Below are positions 10,401 to 18,293 of a DNA stretch of 64,000 bases, piece by piece. Source of the DNA: Rhizobium sp. BK316 (lineage in GTDB: Bacteria; Pseudomonadota; Alphaproteobacteria; Rhizobiales; Rhizobiaceae); contig NZ_JACHZR010000001.1 in the NCBI RefSeq assembly GCF_014193695.1, positions 1,773,309-1,837,308 of the forward strand, written 5' to 3'. The notes under the pieces are model-generated. The model searched no databases, was not told where the DNA came from, and worked only from the letters and a program-made list of their open reading frames with translations. The position numbers were made by a program, and so were the translations under genes. Every line of letters starts with the position of its first letter. Position 1 is the first letter of the stretch.

Positions 10401-12880
10401 TCGGTCTTGACCGGGATGTCCAGCGATCGCTCGATGGCGCGACCACCCGGCTCCTGCATGCGCAGATAGACGGTGGCGTTGAGGAGCTGGGTTGTTGCCG
10501 GCAGTTCGCCGATCGTCAGGTCGGTGGAGGCTTCGCCATTCCCGTCGAGTTCCGGCAACCCGTCGATCGGCTGGCGCGAATCCTCGCTTGCCTCCTCGTC
10601 TGCAAGGCCGAACTGGTAGCCGGGATAGGCAGCATTCGTGCGCGTCGGCTTGACGACGACATCGCCTTCGATGGTGAGGCCGGCAGCCGGGGCGCCGTAG
10701 AGATATTTGCCGGAAATAGTGATCGTCGCGGCCGTATCCGTGCCGATTTCCTTGGAGTCGGTCTTGATCTCCATGTCGGTGCGATCAGGCACGAAGTCGT
10801 CGACGAGGAAGGTCTTGGTGGCGATCGCCGAGCCCTTCGGATCCGTATAGACATTCATCGTCCAGGTGCCACGCATGGCGTTTTCCTGCGTCTGCAGGTC
10901 CACCTGATAGCCGCCAAGATTGCTTGTCTGGCTGACGATGCGCCGGTCTTCGACGCCGTCGGGCCGTGAGAAGATGAAGGTGAGCGGCAGGTTCTCGATC
11001 GCCTTGCCGTCCGTGTCGCGGGCAAGGGCTGCCGCATGCACCGTCTCGCCGGCGCGGTAGATGCCGCGCTCGGTCCAGGGCAAGACGTCGATCGCGCCCG
11101 GCGCGGCGCGGCCGGTGACACCACGGTCAGAAAGATCGAAACCGGCCCGCGTCATGTCGAGGAAAACATAGTCGGACGCGCCGTTCTTGGCGGTGATGAC
11201 GGCAGGCGTAAGGGCTGCCGTGCCGCGCATCAGGCCGGCCGTGAAGCTGGCGCGGCCGGCCTGATCGGTCGTCGCCGTGCCGAGCACTTCATTGTTCTTG
11301 GCAAGCAGCTGCAGCTCGACACCGGCCATCGGCTTGGCAGACGCCAGTGAGCGGGCAAAGACGTTCAGACCATCGGTGCCGGCATAGGTGGAAATGCCGA
11401 TATCGGAGACGAGGAACCATTGTGTGGCCTGCGAATCCCAGTCCTGCACCGGACCGGTCGGCGGGGTTGCGACGAGCACATAAATGCCGGGCTTGCGCTC
11501 GGGCAGCGCCTCGTCGACCGGGAAGGAGGTGACGACATCCTTGTTGAGCTCGTTGGCGATCTCGATCGAACCCTGCCAGACGAGTTCGCCGCTCTGGTCC
11601 TGGATGTTCTGGGCGCTGTAGCCGTCGAGCTGCGTCAGGAACTGCGAGCTCGTCAGAAGCGGTGCGATGCCGCGATCACCGATACGGTAGAGCTTCAGAT
11701 TGGCAGACGCCATGTTGACGGAGACGACGGGCACGCCGCGGCGCGCCGTCGACGGCAGCACGAAGCTGTCGCCGGTGAAACGCACCATCTGGCTGCGATC
11801 CTTGATATAGACGTCGATCGTCACAGGTGCTTCCAGAACCTCGTCGACCGAGGAGGGCAGGCCGGTGCGCAAGCCGATCTTGTAGGTCTCGCCGTGGGTG
11901 AGGCCCTCGACGCAGATCTGCTTGTCCTTGGCTTCCAGCGCCTTGGGTGCAGCCCCGTTCAGTGTCACGAAGGGCGTATAGTCGACCGTCTTGACCAGCG
12001 CCTCGGAGAAGGTGACGCAGGCGCGCGGTGTGGCGCTGTCGGCATCGACGGTATGTTCGGTGATGCGGAAGCCCTGCGTCTGCTTGAGCTGCAGGTAGTC
12101 CGCCTGCACATCCTTGGCGCCGACGAGCGCCAGGCTCGCCTTGTAGCTATTCAAGGCATCGCGATAGTTGGCATTCTTTTCCAGGGCCTTGGCAAGCACG
12201 GCCAGCGCATCGGCGCGCTTATTGGTCGTGCGTGTCAGCTGATAGCCGTTCAGCGCATCGATTACCGCTTGGCCGAAGATGCCGCTGTCAGGCGCGCCGA
12301 GCGAGGTGGCGGCACGCGCCGTCTCGGCCCACAGGTCGCCATCATCAGGCGTGATCGACAGAGCACCATGGAAGGCCTTCAGCGCGTCGGAGAGATTGCC
12401 GCCGGTGAGATCGAGGCGAGCACTTGCCGTCAGGCTGTCGACGCCCTGGCCCTGCTGGTCGTCGGCGAGCGCCAGATCGTTGCGGAAATTGCGGGCCTGC
12501 TGGACGAGATCGTCGGAGAGGAAGGGCAGGCGGGGGGCAGCGCCAATATCCGGCTCTTTCGGGGCGCTGGCTGCCGTCGTTTCGACGATCCGGCCGGCAA
12601 TCGCGCCGGGGGCGGCGTTCATCGTCTTGAAATCGGATTTGAGGAAGCACCACTTCACTTTGGGATTATAGGTGAAGGCCTTGCAGCTCTTGTCGCCGAT
12701 GCAGGCCGCCTTGCACTGATCGAGCGAAAGGTTCTGCTCCGTGCGCAGGTCGAAGCCGTAATAATCGGCATCCTTGACGGTGACGATATCGCGCTTGGCC
12801 TCGGCGGCAAAAGCCGGCGAGCCGGCAAAAATCACGGATGCGGCGATGACGGAAAAAGCGAAGAACGAGCGCACAGACAT
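7400..12880 (-). CDS. Bacterial alpha-2-macroglobulin with N-terminal PAN/Apple domain
   Basis: A 1826-residue exported protein of the YfhM-type alpha-2-macroglobulin family, thought to trap proteases in the periplasm and protect the wall together with PbpC. A signal peptide ends near FAGSPAFA (about residue 25). Residues 30-95 contain spaced cysteines in an Apple/PAN-like layout (SLDQCKAAC, SCKAF, WCFLK). Macroglobulin repeats follow. The thioester motif is GCAEQ with Cys1374 and Gln1377, so the trap should be chemically competent. There is no lipobox, unlike E. coli YfhM, so it may be soluble. A strong GGGGGGAA ribosome binding site lies just before the ATG. pbpC is translationally coupled downstream. 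Confidence 0.93.
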   Translation of the reverse strand: MSVRSFFAFSVIAASVIFAGSPAFAAEAKRDIVTVKDADYYGFDLRTEQNLSLDQCKAACIGDKSCKAFTYNPKVKWCFLKSDFKTMNAAPGAIAGRIVETTAASAPKEPDIGAAPRLPFLSDDLVQQARNFRNDLALADDQQGQGVDSLTASARLDLTGGNLSDALKAFHGALSITPDDGDLWAETARAATSLGAPDSGIFGQAVIDALNGYQLTRTTNKRADALAVLAKALEKNANYRDALNSYKASLALVGAKDVQADYLQLKQTQGFRITEHTVDADSATPRACVTFSEALVKTVDYTPFVTLNGAAPKALEAKDKQICVEGLTHGETYKIGLRTGLPSSVDEVLEAPVTIDVYIKDRSQMVRFTGDSFVLPSTARRGVPVVSVNMASANLKLYRIGDRGIAPLLTSSQFLTQLDGYSAQNIQDQSGELVWQGSIEIANELNKDVVTSFPVDEALPERKPGIYVLVATPPTGPVQDWDSQATQWFLVSDIGISTYAGTDGLNVFARSLASAKPMAGVELQLLAKNNEVLGTATTDQAGRASFTAGLMRGTAALTPAVITAKNGASDYVFLDMTRAGFDLSDRGVTGRAAPGAIDVLPWTERGIYRAGETVHAAALARDTDGKAIENLPLTFIFSRPDGVEDRRIVSQTSNLGGYQVDLQTQENAMRGTWTMNVYTDPKGSAIATKTFLVDDFVPDRTDMEIKTDSKEIGTDTAATITISGKYLYGAPAAGLTIEGDVVVKPTRTNAAYPGYQFGLADEEASEDSRQPIDGLPELDGNGEASTDLTIGELPATTQLLNATVYLRMQEPGGRAIERSLDIPVKTDATAIGIKPEFDGDLPENALANFTVIGLDTQGQKQEMKGLRWKFYKLRRDYQWYREGTAWKYEPTYTPEEVASGSVDATAENGGKIQAPVNWGRYRLEVESPDADGPTSSVEFDAGWFVASTSTETPDGLEIALDKDSYHVGETAKLKVTSRYGGELMITAGTEKLIAVQNATMGETGGEVDIPVTADWGAGAYVTATLFRPGDSLDTHMPARSIGIKWLKVDPAERALQVKIDTPEKMLPRGPLDIGLQVEGAGANEEAYVTVAAVDVGILNLTRYEPPNPEDWYFGQRQLGLEIRDLYGRLIDGSLGATGKLRTGGDGGAIALQASPPTQKLVAFFAGPVKLDAEGKAKVSFDIPQFNGTARVMAVAWTKAGVGHSARDVIIRDPVVVTASLPKFLAPGDKANLRLDIANTDAPAGDYKLTLTGNSALNIDGPAEQTLKLQAGAKSDLTLTLVGGAPGDGSVTINLSNASGLSLDQVVDVPVRPSSLPVTERRVIALAPGKSLTIDKNLLADSVLPGASIAVNVTRSTAFDIPALLMTLDRYPFGCAEQTTSRALPLLYLAEVAKQAGMDETDDDIHKRVQDAIYKLLSYQAYAGSFGLWGPDSGDLWLDSYVTDFLTRAREQKYDVPDRAPVQALENLQNSLSYTTDVKGKGDEIAYALYVLARNKKAAVSDLRYYADTMINDFPTPLAKAHIAAALALYGDATRSKNIFVDALQMSKQSMVTRVNFSRTDYGSVLRDGAAILALAAESRPVPPVIPELAKAVAREWDRSKYTSTQEQAWMLLAARALQNGDDDLKINVNGAERTGAYMAKMTGDALIDHPLTLTSATSDTVSAVVTTVAAPVKPLPAGGNGFTIERTYYTLDGEEATVSEAQQNERYVVVLHVTEQNDWASRIVITDLLPAGFEIDNPSLVDSAQMTNFDWVGEMSAAHTEFRYDRFVAAFNRGENSARDFNVAYVVRAVTPGVYDHPAATVEDMYRPDMSARTATGKMEVVAAQQ

Positions 12881-13082
12881 TGGTTCCCCCCGGATGCTGG
12901 CTCTGAGCCGGGCGGCACTGTCCCCACTCCCCGGGGAATTGTCAACTCACCTTGCCGCCTGTTCCGGCTTCGCACATTCGCTTTCGTATAATCGTCACAT
13001 CGGCGTGAGTGAACAGCTTGTGATTTGCGGCTTTTTCGTCGATCGGCAAGAATTTCTCGACACTTTCCCGGAGGTAACCCCC

Positions 13083-13793
13083 ATGCCGATATCCACGTCA
13101 GGCAAGGTCCTTGCCGCGCTTTTCGCAACCGCAGTCCTTTCGCTTGGGCTCGGTTCCGTCGCCACCAAGGCGGCGGAAGATGCCGTCGTCATTCCAGCTC
13201 CTGCCATCGACGAGGCGGGTAAGTCCGGCATGGAGACGGCCGTCTTCGCCGGCGGCTGTTTCTGGGGTGTCCAGGGCGTCTTCCAGCATGTGAAGGGCGT
13301 CAAAAGCGCCGTGTCCGGCTATGCCGGCGGTGAAGCGGCAACCGCCCAGTACGAAACGGTCAGCACCGGCACGACGGGCCATGCCGAATCCGTAAAGGTG
13401 ACCTTCGATCCGAGAGAGGTGAGCTACGGCAAGCTCCTGCAGGTCTTCTTCTCGGTCGCACACAACCCGACGCAGCTCAATTTCCAGGGACCGGACCAGG
13501 GCACCCAATACCGCTCGGCGCTGTTCATCTCCGACCCTGAACAGCGCAAGGTGGCCGAAGCCTATATTGCCCAGCTCGACAAGGCGCATGTCTTCAAACA
13601 GCCGATCGTCACCAAGGTCACCGACTATACCGGCTTCTACCCAGCCGAGCAGTATCACCAGGATTTTTTGACGCTGAACCCGACCTACCCCTATATCGTC
13701 TATAACGACCTGCCGAAGATCGAGAACCTGAAGCAGATCTTCCCGGCTGATTACAGGCAGGAGCCGGTTCTGGTGCTGAAGGCAAAGGGCTAG
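13083..13793 (+). CDS. msrA: Exported peptide-methionine (S)-S-oxide reductase MsrA
   Basis: A 236-residue protein that reduces methionine-S-sulfoxide residues. The first 31 residues form a signal peptide (hydrophobic ALFATAVLSLGLGS, then ATKAAE), so it should repair proteins in the periplasm. The catalytic motif GCFWG contains Cys59 and the family's GGxxxxPxY-type block appears as GYAGGEAATAQYE. A C-terminal YHQDFL and NPTYPY segment is also typical. The ATG at 13083 has a GGAGGT at 13070-13075 with seven-base spacing; the longer open frame upstream is not needed. It is divergent from the macroglobulin gene and ends at a strong terminator. Confidence 0.95.
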   Translation: MPISTSGKVLAALFATAVLSLGLGSVATKAAEDAVVIPAPAIDEAGKSGMETAVFAGGCFWGVQGVFQHVKGVKSAVSGYAGGEAATAQYETVSTGTTGHAESVKVTFDPREVSYGKLLQVFFSVAHNPTQLNFQGPDQGTQYRSALFISDPEQRKVAEAYIAQLDKAHVFKQPIVTKVTDYTGFYPAEQYHQDFLTLNPTYPYIVYNDLPKIENLKQIFPADYRQEPVLVLKAKG

Positions 13794-13820
13794 GAAGCCT
13801 CCAAAGCCAGAATTTCAGAA

Positions 13821-13845
13821 GGCGGCTAAAGTAGCCGCCTTTTTA
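13821..13845 (+). terminator. Rho-independent terminator after msrA
   Basis: GGCGGCTA pairs perfectly with TAGCCGCC across a three-base AAG loop and is followed by a run of five T. It lies 28 bases after the msrA stop. Confidence 0.9.
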
Positions 13846-13917
13846 CGATCAGCTCGAATTGTTAAGAATTTATCAATATTAACAAAATCTTAATTGAAAA
13901 AAGCTGCGTTTCATGCC

Positions 13918-13942
13918 GGAACATATGGTCGCATCGCCCGTT
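13918..13942 (+). promoter_or_regulatory. EcfG-type (general stress sigma factor) promoter
   Basis: GGAAC at 13918-13922 is followed by exactly 16 bases and then CGTT at 13939-13942. This equals the alphaproteobacterial EcfG consensus GGAAC-N16/17-CGTT. It lies about 80 bases upstream of the receiver-domain gene, on the same strand. The match is seen directly; use by EcfG is inferred. Confidence 0.6.
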
Positions 13943-14020
13943 TAAGCTGCGAGCCTCGCCGAAGTAACCTCTCTTCAACGACGAAGACTCTCCTGAAGTA
14001 AAGCGTAAAGGGGATCTGTC

Positions 14021-14464
14021 ATGGCCACGAATGTCATGCGTAGCTGGCAACGGGAACATCTCATGGAGCTGCGAGTGCTGATTGTCGAAGACGAGTTGCT
14101 GATCGCCCTCGACCTCGAAATGACGATCGAGACCATGGGCGTGCATGTCGCAGGCCTCGCATCGGATCGCGAGGGGGCCTTCAGGCTTGCCCCGCTTGCA
14201 GACATCGCCTTCGTCGATGTCAATCTCTCCGACGGCGCAACCGGCCCTGAGATCGGCCGGCAGCTCGCAGAAGACCACGGCATTTCCGTCGTCTTCATGA
14301 CTGCCAATCCGGAAGTCGTCGCAGATGGTGTCCGCGGCGCGGTTGGCGTGGTGCAAAAGCCTGTCATGCCGAGGGTAATCGAACAGCTCCTCAGGTATGT
14401 CGCCGCTCGCCGTGCCGGCATCCTGGCGGTGGTGCCACCGCAGATGACGGTGTTTGCGTCATAG
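14021..14464 (+). CDS. Single-domain response regulator (receiver only)
   Basis: A 147-residue CheY-like receiver with no output domain. Key residues are the acidic pair Glu23/Asp24 (IVEDE), phosphoacceptor Asp66 (FVDVNL), Thr94 (FMTAN) and Lys113 (VQKPV), all intact, so it should accept phosphate from a histidine kinase. The ATG at 14021 follows a GGGGAT; an internal ATG at 14063 (MELRVLIVEDE), preceded by GGGAAC, would remove 14 residues and could be the true start. No kinase is adjacent. The EcfG-like promoter suggests a role in, or control by, the general stress response. Confidence 0.88.
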   Translation: MATNVMRSWQREHLMELRVLIVEDELLIALDLEMTIETMGVHVAGLASDREGAFRLAPLADIAFVDVNLSDGATGPEIGRQLAEDHGISVVFMTANPEVVADGVRGAVGVVQKPVMPRVIEQLLRYVAARRAGILAVVPPQMTVFAS

Positions 14465-14744
14465 AGTGAGGCAGTTGGCTCCTATCCAGCTGGTATTGCG
14501 TTTGAGAGTCCGAGCGTGGCGTGGGGCCGGTGTAAAATCACTGAAATTCTATTTATAACGCAAAGAGCACCAGTGAAATGGGTCGCTACATCCGCTCATA
14601 CCCGCACACATTCTGACGCGTTGCCCTGGGTCCTACGACGCTTTTGAAGACTATGAATCGCCAGATTACTGAGCTAGAGAGTACCGCCAACAAAACCGTG
14701 GGGCGATTTTGCCGTCTGCGATTTCGTCGGAGTAGTGGATCGGA

Positions 14745-15824
14745 ATGACTTACATTGACATTTCCAGGGTCGTGATAGCGAAGGACGCGGTGATGCGCCT
14801 CGCAATCGAAGTCATCGACAGCAATGGTCTGAAGATCGCTGTCGTTGTCACCGATGAGGGAAAACTGACTGGAATCATTACCGACGGAGATATCCGACGG
14901 GCGCTGCTTTCAGGTCATGGATTGGATACGCCAGTTCAAGAATTTATGAGACAAAATCCTCGTTCGGCAATGCTAGGTACTGAAAAGAGCATTTTGCTTG
15001 GACGCCTCCGCCACGAGCAAATTCTTCACCTTCCTATCGTCGACGAGGCTGGCATACTGCGGGATTTGGCGTATCTCCCAGCGTTTGAACAGCTCTCGTA
15101 CCAAGAGAACCAGGTGATAATAATGGCGGGAGGGCTGGGGACTCGACTTCGGCCGCTAACCGAAAATGTTCCCAAACCGTTGATATCGGTCGGCGGCAGG
15201 CCACTCATCGATATTATTGTTGATAATCTGGTGGCACAAGGCCTCACAGATATTACGCTGTGTGTGAATTATCTTGGGCATATGCTTGAGGATCATCTCG
15301 GTGACGGTTCCAAGTTTGGAGCGCGGTTCACTTTCGTGCGGGAAAAGGAGCGGATGGGAACTGCGGGAGCATTGTCTCTTCTGCCGGGGGCTCCGACAAA
15401 GTCCTTTTTCGTGATGAACGGTGACATACTCACGACGGTTGATTTTCAGGCTATGCTTGACTTTCATAGAACATCGTCTGCGGTGGCGACCATGGCGGTC
15501 AACAATCACAGCTATGAAGTGCCATTTGGTGTCGTTGAAGTTTCCGGTCGCCATCTGACCAAGTTGACGGAAAAACCCAAATGCAACTTTCTGGTCAATG
15601 CTGGGATCTACCTGCTTGAGCCCCAGGTTCTGGAGTATGTCCCGGACAGACAGTTTTTCGATATGACAAACCTCTTTGAATATCTGATCGAGCGTCAGTT
15701 GCCGGCTGCTGTTTTTCCAGTCCGAGAGCCCTGGCTCGATGTTGGGCGCCATGAGGATTTGATTAGGGCGAATGACAGTTTCGGGGATGGTGATCCCAGC
15801 AAACAAGCACCGAAATGGCCGTGA
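14745..15824 (+). CDS. CBS-domain nucleotidyltransferase, PtmE-like (sugar-1-phosphate guanylyltransferase)
   Basis: A 359-residue cytoplasmic enzyme with two CBS motifs at about residues 8-115 (TDGDIRRALL, LPIVDEAG) and a sugar nucleotidyltransferase domain from residue 125 (MAGGLGTRLRPLT, then VPKPLISVGGRP). The same fusion is found in Campylobacter PtmE, which makes GDP-glucosamine for legionaminic acid. I infer it supplies the nucleotide-activated amino sugar for the LegB- and LegC-like enzymes that follow within 22 and 6 bases. The base preference (GTP or another NTP) cannot be read from the sequence. The CBS pair could bind a regulatory nucleotide. The ATG has GGAGTAG upstream. It is the first gene of the surface polysaccharide locus, after about 280 AT-rich bases likely to hold the promoter. 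Confidence 0.8.
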   Translation: MTYIDISRVVIAKDAVMRLAIEVIDSNGLKIAVVVTDEGKLTGIITDGDIRRALLSGHGLDTPVQEFMRQNPRSAMLGTEKSILLGRLRHEQILHLPIVDEAGILRDLAYLPAFEQLSYQENQVIIMAGGLGTRLRPLTENVPKPLISVGGRPLIDIIVDNLVAQGLTDITLCVNYLGHMLEDHLGDGSKFGARFTFVREKERMGTAGALSLLPGAPTKSFFVMNGDILTTVDFQAMLDFHRTSSAVATMAVNNHSYEVPFGVVEVSGRHLTKLTEKPKCNFLVNAGIYLLEPQVLEYVPDRQFFDMTNLFEYLIERQLPAAVFPVREPWLDVGRHEDLIRANDSFGDGDPSKQAPKWP

Positions 15825-15844
15825 TCTTAAAGCAGGAAATTTAG

Positions 15845-17110
15845 ATGCCCATTGAAGCTCATAAAAGCGGCAAGAACAGCGAACTCGCGTTTATCGCGAC
15901 CGGAAGAGAGAATTCTATCTTCTCTGAGGATATGAGGCGTTTTGAAGGGCAATTGCGAGATAAGCTCAAAGGCAAACGAGTACTTGCTATCGGAGCTGCC
16001 GGATCAATCGGTTCCGCTACGATATCCGTCATTTCGGGGTTCGAGCCATGTGCTCTTCACGTGATCGATCAGAATGAGAACGAGTTGGCGGAGTTGGTTC
16101 GGACACTCCGCTCCAGCCCAGGAGGCTTTGCCGTTCCGGATTTTCGGACCTTGCCGCTGGATTTTGGCTCTCCAGCGATGAGACTTCTTATTCATGACCA
16201 ATCTCCCTACGACTTCGTTTTGAATTTTGCGGCAATTAAGCACGTGAGGTCGGAGAAGGATTCCTTCTCAATGCTGCAGATGTTTGACACGAACTTGCTC
16301 AAACAGGCTCGCCTATTACGGTGGTTGAGCGAAGTGCAGTTCAAAGGCAGATATTTCTCCGTTTCTACTGACAAGGCAGCCAATCCAAGCTCCTTTATGG
16401 GCGCGAGCAAACGCCTCATGGAGCATGTGATGTTCAGCGGCGAGGCTGTGAAGGATCTCGGCGCGGAAATTGTCTCTGCCCGCTTTGCAAATGTCGCGTT
16501 CTCAAACGGTTCGCTTCTTCAAAGCTTCCAGCGGCGCATCGAACAGGAACAGCCGCTGGCTACGCCAGTCGATACACGGCGCTATTTTGTCTCCATGGAG
16601 GAGGCCGGTCATCTCTGCACTTTGGCAGCAGTGTGCGCGCCGGGTCAACACATCGTCGTTCCCAAGCTTAGTCCCGATGAACATCTCGTTTTGCTCGAAG
16701 ACGTCGCAAAGGCATTCCTCGAGCATTTGAAGCTGAAGCCAGTGATTTTCAGCGATGAAATCAAAGCGGTGCGGGCGACGAGCTTGCTTCGCGGCTCCGG
16801 TTCTTGGCCACTTCTGCTGACGCCACTCGATACCGCAGGTGAGAAGGCCTACGAGGAATTCGTCGCAAACGGTGAAAGCGTCGTGGACGGCGGGTTTGCG
16901 GGACTTTCCCTCGTCAAGTACAAAAGTGCTGCTAGCGGATCGATTGGAAGATTGATCAACAGCCTAGAAGCCCTTTTCGCCGCAGCCAGTATGCCGACTT
17001 GGCCACAGCAGATCGACAAGGATCGGTTGAAGGAGCTTGTGGCTGCGGTCGAACCGTCCTTTCTGCAGACCCACAAGCCAAGTGAAAAAACTCTGGATTC
17101 ACGGATTTAG
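15845..17110 (+). CDS. Nucleotide-sugar 4,6-dehydratase, LegB-like (CapD/FlaA1 class)
   Basis: A 421-residue short-chain dehydrogenase-type enzyme. The Rossmann motif GAAGSIGS sits at residues 50-57, the active-site stretch STDKAANP at 174-181 and the catalytic triad segment is MGASK (Met185, Lys189). Met in place of the usual Tyr is characteristic of FlaA1/CapD-type dehydratases. By position between a PtmE-like and a LegC-like gene it should dehydrate a GDP- or UDP-GlcNAc to the 4-keto-6-deoxy sugar. It lacks the membrane N-terminus of PglF-type proteins and is longer than soluble FlaA1 enzymes, with about 40 extra N-terminal residues. Confidence 0.8.
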   Translation: MPIEAHKSGKNSELAFIATGRENSIFSEDMRRFEGQLRDKLKGKRVLAIGAAGSIGSATISVISGFEPCALHVIDQNENELAELVRTLRSSPGGFAVPDFRTLPLDFGSPAMRLLIHDQSPYDFVLNFAAIKHVRSEKDSFSMLQMFDTNLLKQARLLRWLSEVQFKGRYFSVSTDKAANPSSFMGASKRLMEHVMFSGEAVKDLGAEIVSARFANVAFSNGSLLQSFQRRIEQEQPLATPVDTRRYFVSMEEAGHLCTLAAVCAPGQHIVVPKLSPDEHLVLLEDVAKAFLEHLKLKPVIFSDEIKAVRATSLLRGSGSWPLLLTPLDTAGEKAYEEFVANGESVVDGGFAGLSLVKYKSAASGSIGRLINSLEALFAAASMPTWPQQIDKDRLKELVAAVEPSFLQTHKPSEKTLDSRI

Positions 17111-17115
17111 GCTCA

Positions 17116-18270
17116 ATGATACCGCTCGCAGTACCGAACCTGGCCGGCCATGAGGCCGAATATTTGCAGGAATGCATAACGTCGACATTTGTCTCGACGG
17201 TGGGACCATTCGTCACCCGTTTCGAAGAAATGGTGGCCGCTGCGTCCGGTGCCAAATACGCCGTTGCGACATCCGCAGGGACCACCGCGCTTCATGCGGC
17301 CTTGCTATCGGTTGGCGTTGGGCGCGACGATTTGGTCATTGCGCCATCATTCACGTTCATCGCTTCGATTGCCGCAATTGCCCATTGCGGAGCGCTTCCG
17401 TGGCTTTTCGATGTCTCTCCCGAAAACTGGTCGATAGACGTAACGTTGTTGGCTAACAAACTGGAGAATGAGACGCATCGTCGCGCGGACGGCGTGTTAC
17501 TTCACACGGAAACGGGGCGCAGAGTTTCGGCAATATTGCCGGTTTTCACGCTCGGTATTCCCGCCCAGATGGATGAGATTAACGAGTTGGCGAAGGCCCA
17601 CTATTTGCCGGTTGTTGTTGACGCGGCCGCCGCACTGGGTACCATCTACAAAGACCGTCCATCGGGAAGTCTGGGCGCAGACTTCACGATGTTCTCATTC
17701 AATGGGAACAAGACTGTCACCGCCGGCGGCGGCGGAATTATCGTTACGGATGATCCGGAAAAAGCACGCCTCTTTCGTCATCTGACGACCACCGCCAGAG
17801 TCGGAGCCGATTACGATCACGACATGGTCGGCTATAATTACCGAATGACAAACCTCCAGGCGGCGGTTGGTTGTGCTCAGATGGAAAATCTGGGCAGATT
17901 TGTCGAAGTCAAGCGGAATATAGCACGGAAATATAGGGAGGCCTTCTCTGACCTTCCTGGAATCGCGCCTTTTCCGGATCCGGAATATGCGCGAAGCGGG
18001 CATTGGTTTTCCGGGATCGTCGTGAACAGCAGAGACCTAGGACAGTTGGCCGATATCCGCGTTCGTTTGCGGGAGGCCGGCATAGACGCCCGCCCCTTCT
18101 GGAAACCAGCCCATCTGCAGGCGCCCTATGTAGGGGCGCCGAGGACGGAAATGACGGTATGCGACAACCTCTGGCAACGGATCATGACGCTGCCATGCTC
18201 AACCGGTCTGTCGGTCGCCGATCAGGACTTCGTCGTCGACAAGGTCAGACGACAGTTCGCCAACAACTGA
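17116..18270 (+). CDS. PLP-dependent sugar aminotransferase, LegC-like (DegT/DnrJ/EryC1 family)
   Basis: A 384-residue aminotransferase that would add the 4-amino group to the 4-keto-6-deoxy intermediate of the nonulosonate pathway. It opens with IPLAVPNLAGHEAEYL and WVSTVG-like residues (FVSTVG) characteristic of the LegC subgroup. The PLP lysine is Lys199 in FSFNGNKT, and the SAGTTALHAAL phosphate-binding block is at 53-63. Five bases separate it from the dehydratase. The next gene on this side is convergent, so the plus-strand transcript probably ends here or runs into it. Confidence 0.85.
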   Translation: MIPLAVPNLAGHEAEYLQECITSTFVSTVGPFVTRFEEMVAAASGAKYAVATSAGTTALHAALLSVGVGRDDLVIAPSFTFIASIAAIAHCGALPWLFDVSPENWSIDVTLLANKLENETHRRADGVLLHTETGRRVSAILPVFTLGIPAQMDEINELAKAHYLPVVVDAAAALGTIYKDRPSGSLGADFTMFSFNGNKTVTAGGGGIIVTDDPEKARLFRHLTTTARVGADYDHDMVGYNYRMTNLQAAVGCAQMENLGRFVEVKRNIARKYREAFSDLPGIAPFPDPEYARSGHWFSGIVVNSRDLGQLADIRVRLREAGIDARPFWKPAHLQAPYVGAPRTEMTVCDNLWQRIMTLPCSTGLSVADQDFVVDKVRRQFANN

Positions 18271-18293
18271 CGAAGCTGCAAATTTTTTCGGAT

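Noticed and set aside
11420..12991. 523-codon plus-strand frame
   Set aside because: Antisense to the alpha-2-macroglobulin gene; a by-product of high GC and codon bias.
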